Shown here: piece after piece, positions 52,177 to 63,843 of the stretch | Position numbering within the stretch: the stretch's first letter is position 1 | Layout of the letters: every line of letters starts with the position of its first letter | From: Rusavskia elegans | Lineage: Eukaryota; Ascomycota; Lecanoromycetes; Teloschistales; Teloschistaceae | Direction: 5' to 3' | Length of the DNA: 64,000 bases | NCBI GenBank assembly: GCA_011316305.1 | Contig: SAUG01000029.1 | Coordinates: forward strand, 310,001 to 374,000 | Position numbers and translations under genes: made by a program | The notes under the pieces: generated by a model | The model's database searches: none | Told to the model about the DNA's origin: nothing | What the model saw: only the letters and a program-made list of their open reading frames with translations

Positions 52177-52343
52177 AGTATAATTTATATATATATATAT
52201 CTACTATAGAAGCTTTTTAAACCTTATCTACCTCGCCTTTATTATATATAAATTCTTTTTCCTATAGATTTTTTAGCGAATATATAACGAGTCTATTTAA
52301 TTTTTACCATCAGTATACATATAGTATATTATTCGTATAGAAG

Positions 52344-52493
52344 TATTAGAAGTAGATATTATATATAATAGCTATACTAAGGCTCCAAAGGTGCTAGTAC
52401 CGATTAGGCCTAGTAGATCTAGGCGCTAAAGCCCTGCTACCTCCTTTTTATATATTTACTTTGGGCGAAAGTTCCACATATATGATTTCAACA
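52344..52493 (+). repeat. Copia B 3' LTR with internal deletion
   Basis: Matches the 5' LTR at both ends but lacks about 67 bp in the second half. It is followed by GTTAT, the duplicate of 36251-36255. Confidence 0.75.
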
Positions 52494-52889
52494 GTTATCG
52501 ATCCCGATTTTTTTCGGGTTATATATTTATAGCTAGTATAAATCTATACCGGTTTTTAGCTTATTTATATAGTTTCTATTCCGGTTTCGCTTCCTATTTC
52601 CGTTCCTACTTCTATTTCTATAGGGCGCCGTACTACTCCCTCCGCTATACCGATCGACGTCTCTTCCGCGGAAGATAAAAATAAAAATAGAAAGGACGTT
52701 ATTAGCAGCCCTAAAACTCGTAAGGATAAATTTATAGTTAATAATTTCTTTTATAGTTTATTTTTCAGTATTTTAGAATGGTTTAGAATACGTAGTTTCT
52801 TTTTAAAAAATAGAAAATAGAATACTTTTAGCTAAATAACCGATACTTATGACTTTAGGCTACTTCTATACCTTTATAATTATTTTTTA

Positions 52890-53110
52890 CGAGGTTTACC
52901 TCTTTTCCTTATACTCGTATTAGGTTTATAAAATACCTTTTAAGCTTTAAAAGCTTTAATAGCCCCTTTAGTATTAGCTAGATACTCGATAGGTTCCTAA
53001 AACATTTTATAAAGCGGCGAATTAACCTATTAAACTAAATACTCGGGCTTATTTCGCTTTATATAAATTTCTAAAATTTCTTTAACTTCCTATTCCTTTT
53101 CCTTACTCTT
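52890..53110 (-). pseudogene. Gypsy chromodomain, RIPped
   Basis: Minus-strand reading gives KEILEIYIKRNKPEYLV, then a stop where KW is expected, then NSPLYKMF and EPIEYLANTKGAIKAF. This matches the chromodomain at the C-terminus of chromovirus integrases (EYLVKW..W.P...L). Such domains target insertion to methylated-histone chromatin. Confidence 0.75.
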
Positions 53111-53358
53111 TACTGGAATAGGCTAAGGCTCCGGATCCTTATCGCCTCGCGAATACTAAAGTTCTAATAAAAGTATATAAGAGATAGGATGAATAATTCT
53201 AAATAACTCCGGTAGGTCTAATTCGTATACCTACAAACTACCTTTCTTTAGTACTATAAAGGGACCTAATTACCTATAGTCTATCTTTTTCTTAAATCTA
53301 AAAATATATATACTAACGCTCCGAATAAAAACTTTATCTTCTTTTATAAAAGATAATT

Positions 53359-53804
53359 CGGCCTGGGTGGCGTAGTAGCAACGCTGCGTAACCTGGCGGC
53401 CTAATAGATCTAGCGCTCGATCTCGGAGTTAGCGGAATTAAATCCGGCGGGTCGGAAGTTCGAATCTATGGAAAGCTAACCTAATATTTAATTTTTTTTA
53501 ACCAACTAAATCGATTTTTATATAGAGTTTATATAGAGATTATATAGAAGGATTATTTAGAAGATTATCTCGGCCTAGCCGTTTCTAATTAAAGTAAATT
53601 AAATTAATCAAATTTATATAGATTACGGTTTCCCTCTAGGTCCTAGTCTAGATCTAGCTTTTTCGGGAATCCTTAATTCGAGTTTTTAGTAAAATACCGT
53701 ACTTAAGTACTAAATAATTACGTAATCTGATCGAATTAGCGCCTCTAGCGTTAAGATCGTAAAAGACTAAAATCAAAATCCGAATAATTAAATCGCATAT
53801 AATA
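53359..53804 (+). mobile_element. tRNA-derived SINE, copy 5, with perfect 13 bp target duplication
   Basis: Inserted in the Gypsy pol between the integrase core and the chromodomain. The duplication ATAAAAGATAATT is at 53346-53358 and 53805-53817. The head has box A TGGCGTAGTAG (53368-53378) and box B GTTCGAATC (53458-53466), then a body of about 335 bp ending AATCGCATATAATA. The boxes are about 80 bases apart, further than in a normal tRNA gene. The least damaged of five copies. Long duplications and internal Pol III boxes fit target-primed retroposition. Confidence 0.8.
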
Positions 53805-54059
53805 ATAAAAGATAATTTCTTATAATAACGGTCGTATTACTTTATCTATTAATCCACGACCTCTTACTATAAGCCTTTTAAATAATCCCTACTACTTTAT
53901 AACTAAACTACTTTTTCGGTAGCTAGAGGTACTTTCCCTTTAAAGTTCCTATCTTCGAGAACCTAACCTAAATAAGGTATATAGCCTTTTCGAAGTTTAT
54001 TCGGGCTTCTGCTAGTAAATACGTATTTACTATTATTATATATAAATATCGCTATTAGA

Positions 54060-54480
54060 AATGATTTAAACAAATTATATTATTTAAAGTTAAAGTAAAC
54101 TTATATATAATACTCTAGCGTTTGAATTTAGCGTTTCATTTACTCGTCTATTTAAAAACAATAGGCTAAACTAAACTTCCGCTTCGTACCTAGATAGTAT
54201 AGAAGTATTTACTAGAAATTACTAATGAATAAAAATCTTTAGTCTAAAATTAAATCTCGTATTATATCGTAATTATAGACGAATTCGCGCTAAAAAAGAT
54301 CCGCTAAGCCTTTAGTATTTAGGTCTTTTTTCGTTACGATATATTTTATTAACTTATAAGTAATTACGTGGATAGTATCGCTTATTTTACCCGTATATAG
54401 ATTCATTATAGGCGGAAGATCGGTAATAAATGTATTATTATTAAAGAAAATAGGTCCTCGCTTTTAGATAGAATTAGATT
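54060..54480 (-). pseudogene. Gypsy integrase catalytic core, RIPped
   Basis: Minus-strand reading gives LNTKGLADLF, then YNYDIIRDLILD and LGTKRKFSLAYCFQID, then a degraded QTLEYYI. This matches the DDE core of Gypsy integrases around the second Asp and the HPQTDGQ motif. Trp and Gln codons are replaced by stops. Confidence 0.75.
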
Positions 54481-55079
54481 AGGCTTTCTATGGAGTTTTT
54501 AATTATAAATATATACCCTTTAGTGAATAGAATAAATATAAATATAATCTTTAATTTCCTTGTCTATTCCTAGCTAATGATACTTCTATTTAATCGAATC
54601 TGAAGTCTATTTAGTAATAAAATAGCCTATAGACGGAACTTTATAATTAATTTATAGTATTTCTTCTCCAGTAGGCGGAATATAAACTCTAGGCTTTCTA
54701 TAAAAAAGGCCGTCTTCCGACTTATCCTAGCGAGCTTAAGGTATTTAAACGGTCTAGAAAATTTCTTTTTCTAGCTTTCGTTAATTATAAAATGACTATT
54801 AGATTATAATTTCGTAAACTACGCCGCTATAGGCTTAAGTATATCTTAATATACTTTTTCGTCCTTAAAGACTTTCTATGTTAAAAGGCGTAAGGTCCTA
54901 GTATAAGTATTTAAGAGATTATTTAACTCTATATTATTAAATAGAGTAATTAAATAAATAGTTATTAGAATACCGGTATTTATTTAGACTTCCGGCTATA
55001 AATTGCGTATATAAAGTTTATTTTAAAAAGTAAGTAAAAAAGAGTTAAGGTATTATTATCCTCGCTTCCGTCCGGTTTT

Positions 55080-55460
55080 ATAATATCAGAGTTAAACTTA
55101 CCCCTTCGATATTTAATATAGAAATCGAATACTATAAGTCTTTTAACCTATTAGATTTATTTTAGATTCAGATTTTTAGTCGATATAAAATAGTAGAGAT
55201 TCTTATAATCTATAAATACGTAGATAGATTTCTTACTACTTTATAGATAATATTTCTAATTCTTAAAAAGTTAAAATAATAAATAATTATATATAATTGC
55301 TTATTATAATAGACTTTTAAACTTTTTAATTTATAGTTTATAAGAGTAATAGAATACTATAATCTATTCTTATATGGCTAGCTTAGGATTCTACTAACGC
55401 TTCGATCCAATACGTCGGTTTCTATATAAATTTTAGCTTTCTAATCGAAACATCTTAGTA
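55080..55460 (-). pseudogene. Gypsy RNase H, RIPped
   Basis: Minus-strand reading gives YVFIDYKNLYYFISTKNLN, the family's TDHKNL..F motif, followed by KYRRGKFNSD, the YRPGK motif, in the expected order. Confidence 0.75.
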
Positions 55461-55599
55461 TAGAGATATTTATAAAAATACGTTTAAATCTATTAAAAGC
55501 CTCCTACGCGCTTATAGACTATTTAAAAAGATTTTTTAAAGTAACTTTCTTCGCTCCCTTCGTTAAATCTATTAGAGAAGCTATAATTTAGGAAAATCC

Positions 55600-56420
55600 T
55601 CTGATAAATTATCTATAAAACCATACGAAGCCTATAAAGACTAAATTATCTTTTATACATTAAAATATAAACTAATCTACTATAGTTTCAATTTTTTACT
55701 ACTCTATTTAGATACCTTTTTCTTTAATAATAAATTCTAGAAATATAACCTTTATTCGGTTAAATATATATTTCGAGAGCTTTATATATAGCCGATAGGC
55801 GAGTAGAGCTTTTAATACCATAAAAAATTTTAAATCTAATATTACTTTTCTATTTACGAATAAATTAAAATATCGTCGAAATAACCTACGTAAATGTTAT
55901 TAAAAGAAGGCTTAAAAATATTATTAATATAAGTATTAATAAAATTAAAAAATATTATCTCATATTTATATTAGCCGTATTAAGAACGAAAGGCTATTTT
56001 CTATTTATTACTCTTTTTAATATAAATATAATAGTAAGTATTTCGAATATAAATTTTAGAATACTATCGTATATATATAAATCGGTCTAATATTTCGGAT
56101 AGAAAAAATAATAAATATTTATTTCTATTCGTAATTATACGAAGCCTCTAGTAGTCGATAGAATCTACTCCTTTTCTAGTACACTAGAAAAAAACTTTTA
56201 AAAAGCTATAAGCTCGTCCTATAATATATTATAAATAGAATCTATTTTAGAAATTCTTTCGGGTTTAAAATCGATTATATATTCAATTTATTTATAAGTA
56301 TTTAATCTATCTAATAAGGCTTTAAAAAATATATCTACGAAGTCTATAATTTTAGAAAATAATTCTATTTCGTCTTAGAATATTATAGTACTATACTTCG
56401 TAGCTAAGCCGTCTATATAC
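55600..56420 (-). pseudogene. Gypsy reverse transcriptase, RIPped
   Basis: Minus-strand reading contains VGYFDDILIYS (YFDD catalytic box at 55872-55883). Upstream it gives IDSIYN, DELIAF and TTRGFV, matching the N-terminal RT region (GPLYNMS..EL..L..TS.). Position and order relative to RNase H and integrase are standard for Gypsy. Confidence 0.8.
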
Positions 56421-58298
56421 CGAGGATTAGATTTTATTTTAAAAGGATATAATTTATATGGTAAAGTAATATAAATATATCTTCTGTTTTTAACTATAAG
56501 GATTATTAAATTTATAAACTCTCCGGAATTATAAATTTTAATATTATACTACTATTAATTCGTAAAAAAAGTCTATTCCCTCTAGTAATAGTATAGCTAG
56601 ATATTATTATACTATTATATATCGGGATCGGCTTCGTAGAGCTAAAGGTAATTAAAAATTATATTATAACTTCGTATATCGACGCTATAAAACTTAATCT
56701 ACTAGTTTTTAGAAACTTTGTCTCGGTTTTCTAAACTAGTTTTTATTTTATAAGTTCTATAAGAGCGTATACCGCGACTATCGACCGTTTAGATATCTTT
56801 AGAGATACTATCGCCTTCGGGTATATTATTTTACTTAATTTATTATTATAAGATAAAATTTCTTTTAGTTCTAGAATCGATAAAGTATTAGATATAGGAA
56901 AGTCCTTTTAGTATATCGATATATATTTAGAAAGAAATTATAATAAATTACTTCTGCTATTATTTAAAATCTAATATACTAGCGGTATATATTAGACTTT
57001 TACTTCTTCTAATTATAAGCTTTTATTCTATTTTTTTAATTTTTAGCGTATTTAGAATAAATAGGATTATATCCTTTTTAGTTATAGGCGTAGTATATAG
57101 CGTTCTTTCTTTAAATTTTAAACTATATTAAAATATCGACCTAGATCGTATTCGGATTTCCGCTACCTTTTATATTATTATTTTCTTTTCTTCTACTTCT
57201 ACCGCTTTAATCGCTTCGGCTTTTATTTTTTTAGCTCTAATTATTATTACTACCGCTTTCGCTATAAAGTTAGCTATTATCTCTCGACTTATTATCTTTT
57301 AGCTTATTTTTTAATTTAATTTCGAATCGATTAGTAGTATATAGAAGATATTCGATACCGATATACTATTTTAAAAAGCTTTAGTAATTCGTAATATATC
57401 TAGCTCTTACTATTATAATTAAAAATTTTATTCCGGATAAACTGCCGAACTATAGTTTATAGATTATATATTTATTCCTTCTTATTTAACGGAGTATCGA
57501 GCATTTTCTATAAATAAATAAGATATTTATTAAATTCCGAAACGGTTTACTAGTCTTTTTATTTTCGGAATTAGTTTACCAAATTATAGAGTTACTAACG
57601 AAACTCATAAAATATTTATAGAATATCTTCAAAGTTAATATGATATTCTATTTTATAAAGCCCTTTTAATAGACCTTTTATAACGGCCTTTTATTTATAA
57701 CTATTAGCCGGTTAGTTAAAATAGTTTTTACGTTATTACTATTATACTCGGACCTTTATTAATAGACGAAATCTTCGTAGTTATCGATTTAAATAAAAAG
57801 CGAATTATAATTATTAAAGTTTTATTTTTCGGATTTTAGGATCTTAGCTCTTTTCTTCCTAGATCCTTTTTAGAAACTATTATTACTATAAAAGTAATAA
57901 TACCCTATAAGGTTTTCGTATTTTATATACTCGAGATCTCGCTCGAGTTCTACTTCGCGGACTTTTACTTTTAAAAGTTATATTTCTAGCGATTCTTCTA
58001 GTTATTACGGAGGTTATTAGGTTTGGTTCGATAAATTTAGAGACTAGGTATAATCTTCTAGTTTATTACTAGTTTCTAGATTATTTTAAAAGTCTTATTA
58101 CTATTATTAGATAGTATTAATTAGTTTATCGATTTTATCGATATTATTAATATTACTATTTCAGTTCGTATTACCGGTAATAGTATTAGTGAAGTATAAT
58201 TATTATCTTTTAGGCTCGTATATATGACTATATATTACTAGTTCCCTTAGAGGTATCTTTACTACTAAATAGTCTTGATACTTCGAATTAATTAGAAC
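56421..58298 (-). pseudogene. Gypsy gag and protease region, RIPped
   Basis: Expected place of gag and protease between the 5' LTR and RT. A possible degraded zinc knuckle (NYNSKS..YYELL) reads near 57.4 kb on the minus strand. No other motif is certain. All frames are closed. Confidence 0.45.
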
Positions 58299-58460
58299 TA
58301 TAAAGCCGGAGCTCCGTTTAAAGGACTATATAGTAGATAGAAAGGAAAATCTCTTTCGTATAGAGTTTTTATTCTATTAGGGCCTCTAGCTACTAGCGCG
58401 CTTGGTACCCGAAAGGTTTAGCAGCCGCTTCGCAGTATAGTGAATTCTTCTGGCCTCATA
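58299..58460 (-). repeat. Gypsy 5' LTR
   Basis: 162 bp; it matches 34828-35031 with an internal gap near 58350. It is followed by TATAG and then the resumed Copia A sequence. Confidence 0.8.
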
Positions 58461-58465
58461 TATAG

Positions 58466-59315
58466 TCTATATTCTAAATTAAAAAAGGCTTAAATAGTAG
58501 AAAGATAGAAGAACGTCGGTAGTAAATATTAAAAGGATAATAGTAATAAAAGTAAAAGCGGTAAAAAAAAGATGGTAAAGACGGTAAAAATAATAAAGCT
58601 AAAGACTATAAATCTAAAAATAAACCAATCGAATCCGAAAAGTTACTAAATTTTATTATAATAATATCGGCTTTTACTAATTTTTACTTTGTAATTCTTA
58701 TTTCTATAGTTTTATTAGCTTTATTTAATAAACTAAATCTTACTAATGGTCAGATATTTAACTATATATATTACTAATATACTTTGTTTAAATTGTACCT
58801 TTTTATTAAATCTAATATAAAATCTATCTAGAGTCAATTTATAACCGATATTATAAATATTATTAGCTTCCGACTAATCGCTAAAAGTACTATTATATTT
58901 AACTATTTTATTAATAGTATATACCGTTCTATAGAATTCTATAGTTTTTTCTTATATCTATAGGTCTAGTTTTGTTTTCTATTAATATTATAAACTTAAA
59001 AGATAGGTATTAATTAAAGACTTTAGCTTTAGTATTCTGGATTTAATATTAACTACCTATATATACGAAAGGATGTTTTTATTAAAAATTAATATTATAT
59101 AGCGCGGCCCTATAAAATCTTTTTTTTTTCTATTTTTTTTTTTCTATTTTCGTCTTTATTATTAATATCTGATATAGCTTTAAAGGCCTTCGCTAAAATA
59201 TTAATAGAAGTAGAAAGTATCTAGTACGCCCGCCTAGATATCTAAATAACTAGAATCTATATAAATCAGCGAATATATCTATAGAAATCGATTTATTTAA
59301 AATCTTCAAACCTAC
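58466..59315 (+). pseudogene. Copia A pol, first resumed part (gag linker, protease region)
   Basis: Starts TCTATATTCTAAATT, collinear with 38415 onward in Copia B, through a Lys/Asn linker to the protease/pre-integrase region. Cut by the TIR element at 59316. Confidence 0.7.
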
Positions 59316-60102
59316 TTTAGGTGACGCCTCTAGTCTCTGAACAGCCTATTAACACGCTGTTTAAATCATGTAGTTAAAAACATCACGTGATCAAAATGTC
59401 AAGTATGAATACAACGTAATGAATTATATTTGTTTTAAAAAATATACTATTTTTATAAAACAAGCTACTCGTATTATATTTTAAATAACCGTAAAATATA
59501 AAAATCGATAACTCGAATTCTAGATTAATCTTTCGAGATCTTAATTCGATAGGTCGATTTATTTTATCTAGGCTATTTAAATCGCTAAATCAGTTTAAAA
59601 AATTGAAAACCGAAGGATTTGAACCCTGAACCTATCGAATTATTCTAATCGGGACTAGTTTCTATAGAGATAGAATAAAATATCGTATTTTACTATCTAG
59701 ACTAAAGATAATTATATAATCGAATTTTTCTAGGTTAAATATATATTAGATCATTTTAAATATTTTAGTAATATCGTTTTAATATCTTGTTACCTTAATA
59801 AAAAGTAATCTAGTGTTTCTTTAAATAAATAATTAACAGTGGATTAACGAGCTATAAAAGAAAATAGACTATTCTAATAGAATTTCAAGTTCCCGATAAC
59901 AGATTATTAATAGACTTCTTTTTGAAAACAGCTAATAATACTAAATTTGCTGTTATTATAAACGTTTTGTTATTATAAATGAAATGTTCACTAGTATTTT
60001 CAATAAATTTAACTGTTAGCAAGTTGTCTATTCAATCTACTATATAACTTTGAACTAACAGTAAGTCAACAGGCCAACTAGAAACTAGCGAGGTCGCCTA
60101 AA
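59316..60102 (+). mobile_element. TTTAGG-type TIR element, copy 3 (787 bp), inside Copia A
   Basis: The ends TTTAGGTGACGCCTCTAG and CTAGCGAGGTCGCCTAAA form imperfect inverted repeats of about 40 bp. Copia sequence homologous to 39.28 kb continues on both sides, proving insertion. The tRNA-like block with GGATTTGAACCCTGAACC is at about 59617. It is one of the least RIPped copies. Confidence 0.8.
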
Positions 60103-60312
60103 ATGAATTAGATTTCTATAAAGTTTATATTTTAGATAAATAATATAAATAGTTTAATAGAATATACATCCGCTCTAATAGCGGTTCTATAGACTTTATT
60201 TATACTAACTATATCGATTCTATTCGAGGAAGTAAGAAACTAATAGTATATAATAGAAGTAAATATATTATTACCTTTTTAGATAATAATATCTAGAAGT
60301 ATAGCGTTTATT
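60103..60312 (+). pseudogene. Copia A pol, second resumed part (start of integrase region)
   Basis: Collinear with 39290-39480 of Copia B (TTTATATTTTAGATAAATAA and TAGATAATAATATCTAGAAG). Similarity stops at about 60312. Confidence 0.7.
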
Positions 60313-61923
60313 TTAGAAGGCCTCGTATATATTATAATATACCGTGGACAGGCTATTAACGGAATAGTATATTAAACGGTATATAGCGGTAAATACGTTC
60401 TAGATAGACCGTTGATTAGCCGTTATATTCTAGCTGCCCGTTTTTTAGTAACGGCCTGTTACGCTACTCGGCGTATTTAGTTTAATTATACTATAGCTTT
60501 TATCGGCCCGTTTTACTTCTATTTATATATAATATATTATTACGTTTAAACTTATATAAAAGCTAATTAACGGGGTATTAGTATTGAATTGAAATTTAAC
60601 GGGATATTTAATTATAATATTACCGTTTATTACCTTTATATAAGATATATATTATTATATTCTATAGATTTATAATATCCGCTTCTATAGCGCCTATATT
60701 ATTATCTATCCTATTAATCTTTATCTATTTCCTATCTACTATCGACCTCGGATAATCAGGAAGTACATCTATAAAGTAATTTAAATCGAAATTCTACTTT
60801 AATAAAATGATAGAAAAGGATAGTAAACCTCTGTATATAATATAAGAAAGTACTGATTTAGCGTATTAATAGATATAGATATAGGTTTCTTAAAAGTATT
60901 TGAATAAAGATTATCTTATATTCTTATTTAAAATAGTTAGATAATATACTATAAAAGGTAAATTAAAATCGATTAATAAAGATTCTAAAGATACTAAATA
61001 ATAGAAATAGATAAGCTAACTCGCCTTTTAAATACCTATAAAATCTTTTTGAAGCCGTAGTCTATAATAGTACTAATATCGATCGCTACAGTTATACTAT
61101 AGGACTTTTTCTAATAGAAGTCTAATAGCGATATTACTTTTAAATAGAATTTAAAAAGAGTAAAAAGTAGATAGATAGAAGTTATTAGAAGAAGAAGATA
61201 GTAGACGATAAAATACTTTACTAGTAATCTATTATCTCGGTATTTTAAAGTTAAAGGTACCTTACGCCCTAAAAGGGAAAAGATAGTACCGTAAGGTTTA
61301 AAGGGACAAAGATTCCTAACTAATAACGGTAGATATAATAAGCGGCCTCGTTTTATTAATAAAATAGACGGTTTTATATATTAATATGATAGACCGGTTT
61401 TATATATCATTAGAATAGGCGGTTTCGATTATTAATAGTATAATAAATTAAATCTGCAGAGATACTAGTATAGTAAAGGAAAGCTATATTAAATACCTTA
61501 CTTGATTTAAAGAACTAGTTCTATTATATTTTAAGATAAAGGAAAAAATAATAGCGTCTTCTTTATATTATAAAGCTATAAGGAAACTTTCTAGTACGCA
61601 GGTAAAGGAATAAAAGATACTTAGAGCGATTATATATAGTCTAGAGCTATGGATTAGTAAAAGTTAATCGTAGATTTAGAAAAAAAGAAAAATTATCTAC
61701 CGATTATTATATTATTAACTAATTTTCTTATTATTAAATTTAGGCTATTATGTTATTATAGTCTATATAAAGGCGGCGTAGCTCTTTTATATATCTTTAA
61801 AGTTTTTTGAAAGAAAGGAGAAGAGGATAAATAGCTATGAATAGTATAAAAAAGAATTTAGATATAAGGGATTATAATATCTATATAGATGTTTTATATA
61901 AGATATTAGTCTAGTTTTAATTA
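60313..61923. other. Unassigned segment between Copia A and Copia C
   Basis: 1.6 kb with moderate RIP and relatively many GC-rich words near 60330-60530 and 61250-61440. It does not match Copia B. Plus-strand readings have protein-like stretches but no recognised family. Confidence 0.4.
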
Positions 61924-62140
61924 TATTAGAAGTACGTATTACGTACAACAGCTATACTAAGGCGCCAAGGGCGCTAGTACCGATCAGACCTAGTAGATCT
62001 AGGCGCTAAAGCCCTACTACTTCCTTTTTATCTATTTAGTTTAGGTGAAAGCCTACTTTAGTAAATTAAGCTTAATATTGTATATATATAATTTTAATAG
62101 GTTTTAAACCCGGAAGTTCTAGCCGAGTTAGTTTATAATA
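61924..62140 (+). repeat. Copia C 5' LTR
   Basis: 217 bp, the same length as the LTR at 36256. The TG and CA ends have become TA (TATTAGAAG..TATAATA), as RIP predicts. Confidence 0.8.
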
Positions 62141-63843
62141 GTTATTATTATTATTAGCGAGTATTATATCTTTAACTTTAATTCCTTTATATTTTTGTCG
62201 AATTTTTTTTCCTATCTACCTTCTAATAGATCCGATATATATTATAAAACCGTATAAAGTATTTAGTACGGCGAATCATAAAGTCTATGGTTATATTACT
62301 ATCTAAAAGTACTCCGGCTACTACCGAAATTATAAATAGCTAAATAGACCTTTTTTATTTTATTTTATAACCTTTTCTAGCCGTTTAAACTATTAACTTT
62401 TTTACTTTTAGATAGAATTATTAAGTCGCTAATTTACTACGTATAGATATACGATAGTTAGAATTTTAAGATTAGATTTTTATAATTATTAGTTTTAAAT
62501 TCTACTATCTAGCTAATATTAGTTATTAGTATATACTCTATAATAATCTAGATGGTTAAGCTTATATTAGCTTCTATAAATAAATATAGAAAGTAACTAT
62601 CTAGTTAATTTAGTATAAACTAGAGCTTCTATAAAATAGAAAGCTAGTAGACTATATTTCTAATTATTATATTTTTCCTAACTTCCTAATAGTTTAAGCG
62701 AGCCTTTACTATTTTTGAACGAACTACCTTATATCTAGAACTAGAGCTATCAAGTTTATTTATCGGCTTTACTAGCTATATTATATAGTCCTAAATAATA
62801 TAAAAACTTAAAGCTTTCTATTTATTATTAAAGACTATTATTATATCGTTTTAGTTTTCGAAACAATATCTAATCTATTTTAAATTATATATCTATTTCT
62901 ATATAATTATCATTTACGTTTTATACTAATTCTTATAACTTTAAAAATCTTAAATAATAATTTTATTTTAAAAACTATCTAATAATCTCCGGTTAAACTA
63001 AACTAATTATAATTTCTATTTTTCTATCGAAAACTATAGGCTCCTATATAACTAATAGTAAATTAACTTCGCTATCTAGATCCTATCTATGATTAGATAC
63101 TAATTACTATTTATTAAAAATCTTTTTTATTCTATCTAAAGATAACCCGGATTTTTTCATAACTTTTAGTTTCTTTTTGATATTTCTAAGCCCGAGTAAT
63201 TTATTCGGCTTCGAAATTATTATACCTCCCGGACTTTTTTTTAAAATACTATTTTTTATAGTATTTTACAATCCAATACTAAGTTTAGTAATATATCTAC
63301 CTCTATAATATTAACTATAAATAATATTAAGCTAGAGGGTTTTAGCTATTCTATTAATATAGTTCTAAATTTTAAAGTCTATTCGGATTATAAAAATTAG
63401 AAGGAAGCTATTATAATCTATTTTATTTTTAATAACTTCCGAGCCGCTACTAAAGGTCTTTTATCCCCGGCTTTTTCTAATTATAAGTAAAAATAGATAG
63501 AACGTACTAATATATTAATTAAGATTACCTATAGTATTTATACTAAAAATTCCATTAAAAATATTATATTAGATATTAAAAAGATACTAGATGAATTCTA
63601 TATATAATATAGAATCTATAATACTAGTAAATTTATAGAATTCGACGTCTAGCTAGATACCCTTTATTATAATAGTTTTTTAAAAAGTATAGAGATTTAT
63701 ATAGCTAAATTTCGCGAGTATATTAATAAAATTTTAGCTATAGGCGTTATTATTTTAGAAAGCCTTTTTATTTCAAAATTTCTTTAGAATTTTAGGGCCG
63801 TTTTTAGCTACTTCTAGATTTTATTTATTTAAAATAACGTTAC
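62141..63843 (+). pseudogene. Copia C gag region, RIPped
   Basis: Collinear with the gag regions of Copia A and B (for example the TTTAATAACTTCCGAGCCGC block near 63431, also near 37790). Broken at AAAATAACGTTA by the TIR element at 63844. Confidence 0.65.

Larger units (their letters stand above)
36256..52493 (+). mobile_element. Copia B, inserted in the Gypsy element, swollen to 16.2 kb
   Basis: The 5' LTR 36256-36472 begins TGTTGGAAGTACG and ends TATAACA. The 3' LTR 52344-52493 ends TTTCAACA. The duplication GTTAT lies at 36251-36255 and 52494-52498. Gag and pol read on the plus strand to about 41075, breaking off inside reverse transcriptase. The remaining 10 kb holds two tandem arrays, a 0.9 kb-family fragment, two SINE copies, a TIR element and unassigned AT-rich DNA. 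The later parts of Copia pol (end of RT and RNase H) were not found. Confidence 0.75.
34828..58460 (-). mobile_element. Gypsy chromovirus inserted in Copia A, itself split by Copia B
   Basis: LTRs at 34828-35031 and 58299-58460 share the CGCGCTTGGTA block and the start TATAAAGCC. TATAG precedes the left LTR (34823-34827) and follows the right LTR (58461-58465). The element reads on the minus strand from gag near 58.2 kb through RT, RNase H, integrase and chromodomain to about 52.5 kb. It then skips Copia B (36256-52493) and finishes at 36250-34828. Without its inserts it is about 7 kb, normal for a chromovirus. All frames are destroyed by RIP. Confidence 0.8.
32818..60312 (+). mobile_element. 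Copia A: LTR retrotransposon split by a Gypsy element and a TIR element
   Basis: The 5' LTR (about 32818-33033) is followed by a gag-like region to 34827. There the sequence is cut in the zinc-knuckle region and resumes at 58466 in register with the homologous Copia B (38.4 kb). It is cut again at 59315 and resumes at 60103 with the segment homologous to 39.28 kb, losing similarity at about 60312. No 3' LTR could be assigned. Everything between 34828 and 58460 is a later insertion, bounded by the 5 bp duplication TATAG. Confidence 0.75.

Noticed and set aside
53361..53475. tRNA gene with boxes A and B
   Set aside because: Box spacing is too long, no cloverleaf with a proper anticodon arm could be drawn, and it is the head of a repeated SINE.
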